DNA of 64,000 nucleotides from Siphonodentalium dalli (lineage: Eukaryota > Mollusca > Scaphopoda > Gadilida > Siphonodentaliidae): contig CP136061.1 of NCBI GenBank assembly GCA_032622095.1, forward strand, positions 96,653,345-96,717,344, read 5' to 3'. The position numbers were made by a program, and so were the translations under genes. Under the pieces are notes generated by a model, which was not told the origin of the DNA, did no database searches, and saw only the letters and a list, made by a program, of their open reading frames with translations. This document shows, piece after piece, positions 25,601 to 37,600 of the stretch. Position 1 is the stretch's first letter. Each line of letters begins with the position of its first letter.

Positions 25601-28600
25601 TGCGCTGTGTTATGTAAACAGAAGCAAAACTTCTATAAAACTTCTGTAACACGAGAAGGTTCTTGTTTACGTACACCATCTTACGTTTTGACGACAATAT
25701 ACTATTTATGCGCTGATTATGTTTCGCATATGAACAAAACTATATATATTTTAGAATTCCTTCCGTTGTGGCGATTTGAACAAATATGACTATTTCAGCA
25801 ACGAACGCCGCCCGTGCCTTTAAAACTTTTTGGACCGCCGGAACAATATACGACATGCCGTATAGACATGACAAGAAAACTATAATCAGAAATGGTAGCG
25901 CCCTCAAGATCAGATAAATATAAATTTAAATTATAATATAAAATATATTGGTTACATGAATGCACCGCCTCAGAATTCCGTTGAAACAACTAATCCTTCA
26001 AAAGATTACAATAAACTACGGCTTATTACTGCATGTTTCTCATTCACCACACCAGCTAGTAAGCCTCTAAATGCGGATAAAAAAATCTACTAATCGGAGG
26101 CATTGTGTTCCCGCCATTAAATCTTACATACTGCAACTATCAGACATCTAGCGAATACACACCCCGCGAAAACCCGAAATGTATTGTCCTACGAGATATC
26201 CTATCGCTCTAGCTCAATTTGACACGGCCAGATTAGCCGTCCTACAATGTCCTAAAACAATAAAGCTTCTCAAATCATCGGCATGGTCAATAGAACTTTC
26301 ACGAACTTGGACATCGATACTTTCCGATCGCTCTACATAAGCATGGTCAGACCTATCATTGAATACTGTAACTCTGCATGGAGCCCACATCACAAATATC
26401 AAAGCATTGTGTTAGAGAAAATAAAAAGAAAAGCAACGAACTAGTTCCTCAAATCAAAACTCTATGCTACCGAGACCGAATGATAAGACTCAATCTGATG
26501 TCTTTAAAATATCGAAGATTTAGAGGAGATCTAATCGAGGAATACAAACTGTTGAATTGTCATTACAATACCAATGCCAGTGACCTATAGAAAGAAATTC
26601 ATCAGGAAGAACAAGACGATATAATAAAAAGCTACAGATGCGCACTGAACAAAGAGATAGGAAAATATTTCTGCACGCAGAGGTTGGTAAATAGCTGGAC
26701 CTCTCAGCCAGAGGATCCAACACTCGATCAATTCAAAATATGCATAGACTCATTCTTCTATTATATAAAATACGAGTTCGACGACAAGTAATATGTTTTA
26801 AGTGACTCACACGAAAATATCGAATAACGATACATATATTTGTAAACAAGCATTGCAAATAATGTTATTGGGACGAAAAGTCGCCAGACTTGTTCCGTAA
26901 TATGATGATGATTTTGATGATATATTATATCTCACGTGACTTTCTCGCAATCTGATTGGCTGCATACAGCTACACTATTTTACGATAGTACCCCAGTACG
27001 ATTCATACATGCCTACTATTATTTTTCTATTTATTGTAACAAACTCATTTCTGAAATCGGGTTGCCGCTTGAAGATACTGCCAATCTTGAACTGAACCTT
27101 GTATAATACTTATTGCAATATCGGTATATCATTAGATTTATTGGTGAATTGTAATGATCCTACAAATGTCCGATCATAGCTAGCCATGAATGTATTTAAT
27201 AGTTTGTCCGTTTAGTACGCAAATGGCCAGTCCTAATTTTGTAATGCCAGTAGACGCTATTTGTAACATCCTTTTCCGTTTTAATCGAAGTTAAGCAAGT
27301 TAACTTCTTAAATTTCGCCAAATTGTCTTTACTAATGACGTATTTATAGAAATAAATGCACGAAGAGATGCTGTTAGATGTAACTAATAACATAGTTTAT
27401 GTTCCCCTGCCATCGTCAAAAGATTGCCGTAAATTGTAAAATCTGAGACCAATTTCCAAAATTCACGGTAAATCCAAATGTGACAAAATCAGACACAGAA
27501 ATTTTGTGAGAATTGGCACCAATGTTCGATATAATATAATAAATAATGAATGTCTTGTCGTTGACTATGCCAAAATAGTGGTACTGTGGGATGAATAGAC
27601 TATTACTCCTCTCGGACCACTATTTTGGCATAGTCAACTCCAAGCCATTCATTATATATATATACTAGTTGATAGGACACACCACTATTATGATGATCGT
27701 GTCGTTATTTGTTTAAAATACGTATCAACTGACATATACGCACCCGTTAACTCATTAAAATCAACCTATTTTGACCATTTTAGGGGACTTCCGCGAGTTC
27801 GGGGACCTCCGCAAATGGGCTTCCGCAAATATGGACCTACTGCAAATTGTCACATCGATCAGCGCCTAAGTAACGAACAGCTAGGTGGCTGTCCCCGACT
27901 GTCCGACTAGAACACTTACTGCGCTGCGGAACGAAAAATGTCGATAAAAGTTTAAATATAAGACTTACAAATTATCTTTTTCATTTCTTCTATTTGTAAT
28001 TGGCTCAGTTTATCACAAACCAAAAATAAACATTATTGACTTAATAATGTAAACGACAATAAACGAAATTGAAATTCCCAACTGCACCTTTTACCGGCCT
28101 CGGCGTCTCACTGCAACGTTTAGTGAGTCCCAAAAATTCCAATTTCTATAAATAAAACCCCCATATGACCACCATACACCAAGAATCTCTCGCTGATAAT
28201 ACACCGAGGGCGCAATAAGATATGGAGAGATAAGAGGGCAATTTAGTGCAAAACAACAAAAGCAGAACGTCTATTTTGAACTGCCAAGTTGCAGCTTCGA
28301 AACGATACAGGCTATATACGACCAACTGTTGTCCACCTTTGAGCGTTATTCGCAAGATTATGGGACTGTCCAATCAACTTGAGTGCTAAGTTTTCGACCA
28401 GACGTATAATCCAGACTCCTATTTACACCATGTTTCCAATATCACCACTGGCATCAATTCCATTATACGAAGCGCCGACACGAATCGGTCTGTATTGAAA
28501 TCACATCAAGCATATTTGAGTTAAGCGAATGTATTTCAATAAATTAATTTGGCTACATTCCAAGAGAATTTGATAATTTTATACGATTTTGCCCCAGGAG

Positions 28601-31600
28601 TTGTAGATGCCATGCCTGCAGTATGATTGAAACCAGAATATTCAACTATAGGTACTCGTTCGATAGTCTGGGACAAATACCAGGGAATCCCACTACTTCT
28701 AAGAAGCATTACGACGGTGTCTGCAATCAGAACATTCCATAGATGATTTAAACATATTTTAATTATAATAATGCATTACGTGTAAGGGAATACATTAAAT
28801 GTAAGGGATTGGGGGACAAGTTCTGGAGAACTTAGACGGTCCTCCTCTCCCACATACAGAACAGTGTGGGAGTCACGTGATATGAACACGTGGAGCTCCA
28901 TCCTATATGGTTTACTGGGATTATGTTAACATAATCTGTTTATAGTCCAGGCACAATAGACATGGAAGTGGAAAAGTAAGGAAATAAATCGGGGAAAGCT
29001 GATTTTTTTAAATTATTTTGGCCATAACATCGCGGACGCGTCACGAAAAGTCCCCTAAAATCCGATTTGAGCTTTCTGAGTTTCATCATTTTTTCCATAT
29101 AATTAAACAAAACAATATTTTGCAAAATGATGGAAATAATTGGATGTTGTAACAATTTTTCAGCCGAAACGTATACAAAAAGCACTCAATATTGTTCGAT
29201 ATACAATTCTCGAACCAACGACACCCATTCAAAGGGAAATATTGAATGAATTTCGCATATATAGATATGAAATAAAACACTGAGCCAAAATACTGACGAT
29301 TTTGAAGACAAACTGATGTATTCGATGTCGGATTTCTCAGGATTCTCAAAACATAGGCGCAAGCTATCTATTTTAAAAACTGCACAGACACCACCCCGTC
29401 GCTATAATAGGCAGAACTAGCGAGTACGCACATCATAAGTTGTCAAAACTTGTAAAAACATAACCCTACCCCCGAATCTGGTTGTCAACGATCTGGTCGT
29501 ATTTTGATATTCTATTTTGTCTAAGCTAGTCATATGCATTACTAAGTTATACCAGTATATGTGAAATATGAGTACGAGAGCGAATATAGTGACACGATCA
29601 GAACACTACAAACGCGGTCATGAAATGGCTGTCAAAATGGCCGCAACCACCAAGCTAAGCCGAAATGATGGCAACTTATTATATAACCACCTAGTAGGTA
29701 AAATACGTATTAACAATATACAAGTCTGTTGTTAAATATCTTTAAAGGTACACAGTTCATTAAAACAGGCCCATGTGGAGGATTTATCGGCCATTGCAAC
29801 GCAGGTCAAACCCAATGAATTACGTCTTAAAAATTTCGGGTTTTCTGTTTACAGTCGGGGCCAGAAATAATAATTTCGGGCATGCAACATACGAAGTAAT
29901 GTTTCGCCACACAATGTATGGTAGTTTCGTTCGGCGTGATGATAAATTATTGAATGGAACGCAGAAACTTAAGTGCATATCCTTGCGGTATAAATAGTAG
30001 TTACATTTCCGGATTGTTCATCACTGTACATGATAATAAACCACACACGTATGTTGCAATTCTTATTATATTGCAAAGAAACCGCCACCTCTTCAAAAGA
30101 TTAGCACTGCATCACACCAGATCAAATAGACAGCACATCGTACATTTGATATACGACTAATTTTCGTGCTGCTTCCAAACCGGTCTCTTAGTAAACAATT
30201 TGTTCAACTTACTTCAGTCGGCAACTTGCAACTGGAATATGCTATTACGCAATGTACAATATTAGTTTTCCGTATTTTGTTGTTTGAAAATATCTTGCCA
30301 AAACCACCCATGAACTTGTGCAAAATATCAGGTGATCATCGTTTAAAGCTGTTATTTCAGCGTTGAACATTGACTCAATGTTGCTAGTTATGGTTGTTAG
30401 TTCAGCAGATATGTGTAACATTAGGGAGAAGGGATACACACGGTAATGCGGTTGCAGAAAACATAGTACCCTTCGCGTATATCTGACCTTGGTGAATATA
30501 ACCAAATATTATTTCCAGGTATAAAGACAGTCTCTGTCACAGAGTATGTGGGCAATTTTGGTCAAGTTTAGATTTTTTTAAAGAAAGTATATGGTACTCC
30601 TTTGTGTTTTGATAAATTGCTTTCATAGTATACCACCATGCATTCTTGTGATAACAGCGAAATATTCGTGATTTATTACTTATTCTTAGGCAAAAATTAC
30701 TAATATTTTAAGACACGGAGAATATAATCTACACAATTCACCCATTACTCTATGAATATCTCTCATACTGCTCTATAGCAGTGTATTTCGAAAGGTTTGA
30801 TGGTGTATATATCAAAAGAAACGATGACCGGTCACATTAGTGATACTGCTATGAGCACATATATTTCGGCTTCTACGAAAGGTCACAGAATCAATTCTTC
30901 GCTATTAAATTTCATTTTACAGTGTAGTGTACATATATATCACACGATTCAAGATAAATAGTGCAGAAAAATTTGCCTTATTCTCCCGTTTCTTTGCGGT
31001 CAAAAAGTCCAGATTTAACCATTTTATGAGACCTTGCTTTTCGCTATATCTCTCGCGATATATATTAGAGATAATTCGCACATACCCGATAAAATGTTTC
31101 TCTTATTCTCTGCAATCATTCTTCCTCACATATTTCGAGCGTGTTGTCACTCTTATGGGACTAGCTATTCAATTATGCATAAAATGTAAATTTCATTCTA
31201 TTTTGGCCATTTTGGGACTTCAATTCAACTTATATGGTTCACGGCTAAGCATTGTTTGTATGTATGTCAATGTATTATGAATTTGGAATTAATTGATCTA
31301 CACATGACTGCATTCCCATATGGCCTGATGGAGATGCTTCAGAATTTGAACCATTCCGAAAAATCAAGATATCTCAAAAAGCTCAACTCGGATTTTAGGG
31401 GACTTTTGCCACGTTGTTCATAAACATGTTCTTATTGATCCCTGAAAAAATCAGTTTTCCCCGATTTTTTACACTAGTGAAACCTTATGTGCCTGGACTA
31501 TTAGGTGTTTAGCATGGAATAGCATTGGAACTAGACCGCAGGGTACCGAGAGTATACCGTGGCCTCATGTTAGTGTAACATATTATCTATATCCTAGAGT

Positions 31601-34600
31601 AACATTATCGCGAATCTGGTGCATATCTGGTCTTGGAAGCAGCAACACTTGACGCGTTGCTCACCTGGGTATATCTAGTTTCTGCAAATAGCAACCGTCC
31701 GAGACAACAAGGTGATTATTATTTGTTTAATAGCAATTCATCCTACCGTTGTATTTTTCAGGATGTTCTTGAAAATGACCAGATCAAACTTGACTGGATG
31801 TTCCGGTATTCCATGATGCAGGATATTGTCAGGGTGAGTGTCTAGGATTAGTACAGTATAACCGTGTGATTACACAATGTATTCTCACACACAAGTACGT
31901 GGTTGCAGGGGATTGATGTTGTCAACAACACCCTTGGTAATTATTTTCAACAGTTGGAAAATTCATAGCACACATAGTGCTCACACAACATTTGTTGGAA
32001 ATTTCACACCGCATATAGGTTGAAATTGTTTCCATTGTTTGATTTTCCAACCAATAATTAGTGGGGAATGTTGTTTTCAGACTCACAGAAGCATGTTTTT
32101 CTCTTGTGGTGTTTCCTCCTTGTGGCAAAATAATATAGCGTACCAAGGATAGAATACTATTTTATCAGATTATAAATCATTTGCGTGAGGGGGTGCAATG
32201 ATGTTTTAGCTTATCTAGTTCATGCGGACAACCACTTCCCTGACATAATATTCCCAACGACACCACTGGAGGCCAGGGGTGTCTCACCTCCAACCAACCT
32301 TTGTCAATAACTGTCAACAGTTGGAAATGCCATGCCTAACACACTATCAATTGGAAATGTCACGCCAAGGATAGGTTGAAATGATTTTCCTGATTTGATT
32401 CTAACATTTGAGTGACATTATCCGTATAACAGCTGGTCGCCGTGAGTTTGTTAACCCTTTACCCAACAGAACGGCCCTGTGCCAATGCATTCTCTTATAT
32501 ATGCGAGTCTACCATAGGTCGCCTCGCATATATAAGAGAATGCATTGGCTTAACACATTAAAAATTATAAAATTGTTAAAGAATGTAAGAAAAAATGGTA
32601 AAAAGTGTTAAAAACAGATTTTTGTTTAGGCCAATGCATTCTCTTATATATGCGAGGCGACCTATGGTCGACTCGCATATATAAGAGAATGCATTGGCAC
32701 AGGGCATAACTGTAACCATCACAATGTGGTCAATGAGCCGGTTCCAATGATATCCATATTTGTATGGTTTTATTGAGACAGACCCAAGATAATTTAGGCT
32801 GTTGCAGCTTTATTTGGCCGTTTTTTGCCGGTTTGTTGGGTAAAGGGTTAAATCTCATTTACTTTTTAATTGCAGGAACCATTATCTTTTCTTATTAAAG
32901 TGTCCAAAAGGAGATTGTACTTCAGTTGGAAACTGATTAACCCTTTCAGTGCCAGGTCCGATTTTTTTTTTAATCAACCCATATACCCTGTGCCAATGTA
33001 TTCTCTTATATATGCGAGTCGACCATAGGTCGCCTCGCATATATAAGAGTTTTGGCGTAACAATTTTTCATCATTTGTTATTATTTTTTACAATTTTTTA
33101 CAATTTTAATAATTTTTCTTATATTCTTTAACTCTTTCAGTGCCAGACTTATTTTGTAGGTTTAGTGCCAGGGAATCTTACGTTTTTCATGGGCATCAAA
33201 ATTATTACTATGAATTATTGGTGATAGTTTTGAGTTATAACATGCCCCTAAGGTTTTATCCAGTTTGTTTTTAAATTCGCTATGGCATGCTTTCTTTATT
33301 TTATTATTTTAGAGCCGATTTTACAGACGGTACATTAGGGCCGATGAGATCGGCCCCTAGCACTGAAAGGGTTAATTCTCATTGACACTGTTCTATAACA
33401 CATGCGTGATAATATTATTCTAACTGGGGACAATGCCTGATGAACTTATGCAGAATCGTTTGTCTTGGCGTGTGGCATTCTAAATCACCCCACATCTGGA
33501 CTTTAGTCCTTTGTCTCATTGTTGGCCAATCAGAATGAACCACATTAAGAAAATGGGATTCGTTTTCAGTATAGTAATTTCTCCCCATTTTAGATATACT
33601 TTCTTCCTCGTCCATACTTGTAGGGAAGTTGTAAATGAATTGGTATCCGTGACTGCTTGCTAGTATATACGTGTGTGTATCATGTCGAATAAATAGCATG
33701 TCTGAGAATTTCGACTTAGTGCAAGGAACACATGGGAGTGCTATATCTGGTTAACACGTCCATGATTGGAGCTTCCTGGAGTTCTGCACACACCCCCTCC
33801 CCCCCATGTGGCAATGCATTATCTTATATATGCATATTTACCTTGAACAGGTAAGCCTGTATATTCTCTTACATACGCGATTCTCCCTATGGGAGACTCG
33901 CACATATAAGAAAATACACTGGCACATGACCATGTTGTGCACCAGCGCAGCTTCTGTCATGAAAGTGTTTAACAAATAATCGCATATGTTCCTTCTTTCG
34001 ATTTGTTTTACTGAAATGGCTAAAATATCCAAATGTCAGGTTGGACATTTCCAACAGTTGGAAAGCTTGAAGAACCAGTCGGAAACGACCAACACAAACA
34101 TGGGGGGGGGTGAAAAGTAATTTATGGGACTTCACATCACAAGGGAGACCCTCGAGCCGCGTTAATGCTTCCACGTGTCACAATAGTATAGCCTTGTGAA
34201 AGCTAAAACGCGTTTTGGCCATATGACAAATTGTTAACCCAGAAGTTTTAAAATGTTCTCTAGTTCATCATGGGAACAAGTCAATTTGAATTTTAGTCCC
34301 CTGTTAGATATTATTATGTTATAAATGTCATGATTATAGAATATTTTCACAGATATATGTGTAGTTATATTGACTTCGTGTCATTCTTCATCCTCGTGGA
34401 ATCAATGTCAAATCTTTGTCCTGAAAACTCACACAGACGGAAATGAAGAAAATATATTAGTCTCTGGTTGGCCACCTCACTGTCGTTCGTAAGGACATGA
34501 ACATGTAGGAAAATTCTGGATATATATATTATATACGCAAGTGGAGGTTTGACAAGGGAAACACTGTTAATTTGATTTCATTCCATATTTGTATTGAACA

Positions 34601-37600
34601 TCCCAAACATTGACATAATATAAGTAATAATACACAATCTGTAATAACAGAAAGATATGATGGGAGTACAATGGGGATCGGAGCACAAGTTATTTCAACT
34701 GAGGAAACGATCCTCTCCCCTAATATAAAGACACGAACTTAAATTTAATGCGGATTGTTCAATGTTCCTGCAAAAGTAAATCTCTTTGTGTATATATATA
34801 TATATATATATAATGGACAATATGCAGTTCAATGCCAGCTATTTTTTCTTCCAGTATAGCTCTTTCATAAAACGGACAAGTAAACAGAAAGTGATCAGCA
34901 TCTTCGATTTTGTATCCACAGTTACATTTAGGATTTTTTTATAAATAATTTTTGAGTTTGTCTTCGTTCAAATCACTACATCTGGTTCGGAGTCTACTTA
35001 GTTAATTTGATACTATATATATATATTCAGAAATATCCTACATGATCATGCCCTCGATTTGTACTTATGAACGACAGTGAGGTGGCCCTCAGAGACTAAT
35101 TTATTTTTATCATTTCCGTCTGTGTGAGTTTACACGACAAAGACCTGACATTGATCGCATTCTGTATTTACAACTGTCCACTTAAATCTGAAATATATCC
35201 AATTACTTTGTCTGGCCACCCGATTCCCTGGGTGACTTTATAGTCGTCTGTCCAGTCGAGTTAAGCGCATCAGTAAATGTGAATACTCTTGCTAATCACC
35301 TTGTCTCACGACTAACTCACATTTGTAATGGCAGTGGAAAATACTAGTATCATTAATGGACAATGTTTTATGCGACCATGCAAAATGACCAGGACACCAG
35401 ACAAATTGCTTCACCACACTAATATGTTTAGTGTTGTCATGGGGTCCCGCAGAACATTTAGGAATACAAACTCGCTGCTCCAAAACACCAGCCATCATCT
35501 AAAGTTGTTCCTTATAGATTGGAGTACAAGTCGGTCGTATTTGACCACTCTCACTCCCAGTCCGAGTTCAGGTTTACATACTGTTCGGCAGTACTCAGCT
35601 ACATCCTTCCTGTGACATATATAATGCTCGTAGAAAGATATCGGGAATAATTCAAAAGTGAATAGTATTTGGTGTTTTTCGATGCGCAAACCACCAAGTG
35701 CCTTTAAATCGACGAAGCTCAGTCCGGGCCTCGCGATGATGAAACACAAGTAACCAAGCAGCACTTGTGTACGACCCCCTGATCAAGTGGTCCTGCTAAT
35801 GTGCTATGATGATGGTGGGGCCTTCTGAATTGATATGATGTTTTAGGGCAAACAGCTGCTGCTAAGAAAGAGTGCCTTTATTGTTCTAAAGTTGTCATTT
35901 TCGCCGGGGGGGGGGGGTGGAAAAAGAGTGTTTTCCGGGCACGTATGCCGGGGTGGGCGGGTGGTCGATAGGACCAACAACAAAAACTTTCCGCGACTCA
36001 AAAATATTTTTCCTGCAAGACTTTTTAACTGTTTTTGCAATGCGTTTGGCTTAAAACACATCTATATGTCAATATTAACATAAATGACAAATTTCATGAT
36101 GATAAGACAAACAGTATAGCCTGTAGCTCATGCTAATGGATTGAATTTTGAAATCCAAGATGGCTGCTGGCAGCCATATTTTTTTGACCGAATGACCACA
36201 AAATGACTTGTTCCTATTTACATGTCAATGTTAACATCCATGACTAATAGTATGCACATAAATTCATATACAGCTGTTTACAGTGAATCCCCCCCCCCCC
36301 CCCCGCAAATCTCTGTTTTAGTGTTAAAAGGGGGGTCGGTGTCAAAAAATGGTCGAAAAAAACTGCCGAAAACGGAAAAAAATTTGGACGCGGGGGTGGG
36401 TGGGTCCCAACAAGGGTCTAAATAAAAAATCAGCATACGTGCCTGCAATTTTTTTCCGACTCCCCCTGCTTGTATTAGTGGTTGCAAATCGGTTAAATAA
36501 GGATATCTATTATCGTCGTTTTGCAAACACCTACACAGCCATTATTACGTTTTTTTAGATATACATTTCTATATGTTCTTGAATGTTTCATATAGACAAT
36601 GGCTTTTACTCAAATCGCTCGGGTTAGCCAAACACCGCGAAATTAACAACTTTAGAAAAAAAATAGCGCTACTTGTTCGTAACGGCATCAGTTTGACCTA
36701 CCAACACCATAGCAATTCACCAACACCACCAGTATCATAGCACATTGGCAGGACCGCTTGACCCGGGGTGATATTGATCTCCACCTTAATAATTCAACTG
36801 TGATAGATGGCGTCCAATATGGCTGAAGAAATTACATTACATATAAATGTGATCATAACGATGGTAATGTTTGCGATCATCTTGAAAGGGAAATCTTGGA
36901 ATCTATAATTGGTTTATTTAATGTCCCGCATGTATTGGCTTTGAATTAGGAACGAACGTTATCTTGCTAACTAGAAGCCGCGCCTTTCGAAGAACCTCCA
37001 CCAAAATAACCCATGTCATTTAAACTATGACAAACATGCATATATATCTGTATAGATGTAGGGTTTCCACGCAGAGACCATTGTTGGCTTTGGTGCACTG
37101 GGAGGTGTCTGCTGTTAATGTTAATCTGTAGGCTGCGAATGTTAATCATGTAGGCGACGGATGGAAATCTCCAAGAACAGCGATCGTGCGGAGTGCCATA
37201 ATCATCAAGTTTGTTCCATTCGAGGGTCGTTTTAGCGAAAAAAGGAGTGTTAGTATTGGTCACAGCTATTACATGCTAGTTGAAACGGCTATTGGTGATA
37301 ACAAACCTCCTTTTCGAAGATGTTTTTAGAAATAAAGCCCGGGAAAGATGTTGCGTTGATTTTACTGCTTTCCTTTTTTGTGTCAAATAGTCATCTACAT
37401 TGAGAGCTGGCACAATACCCTTTACTATCTTCTAGAACTGGGTCAACTTTATCTCTTGACACCTTTCATGAAGTGATGGTAACTACAGTTCATTTAATGT
37501 GTTAAATGTGTGACGTGTTAAAACGCATTCCCCATGCACTTGCCCATTCTTCAAGCGAGTTTATGTCATTTTGAAGGATCTTGTGGTCTTACTGCTGTGT

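Larger units (their letters stand above)
22723..31761 (+). other. Intron 4
   Basis: Nine-kilobase intron, donor GTAAGG, acceptor TTTCAG. Holds a truncated family B element, CGTCCGTCC repeat DNA, a nested MITE pair, a dead LINE, a hairpin at 27539-27651 and a 2.6-kb TIR element (28945-31502). 22730-23420, 24350-24780, 25830-26240, 26930-27530, 27660-27930 and 28170-28940 show nothing recognisable. Confidence 0.85.
34401..35163. mobile_element. Foldback element with about 95-bp inverted ends
   Basis: Left ACTCACACAGACGGAAATGA then TTAGTCTCTGG and GCCACCTCACTGTCGTTC; the inverse is at 35065-35150 (GAACGACAGTGAGGTGGCCC, TCATTTCCGTCTGTGTGAGT). The interior contains the LINE fragment and a (TA)n run at 34793-34812. 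Exact borders uncertain. Confidence 0.65.

Noticed and set aside
26255-26925. Active LINE
   Set aside because: Only the C-terminal part is present, with an in-frame stop and a frameshift.
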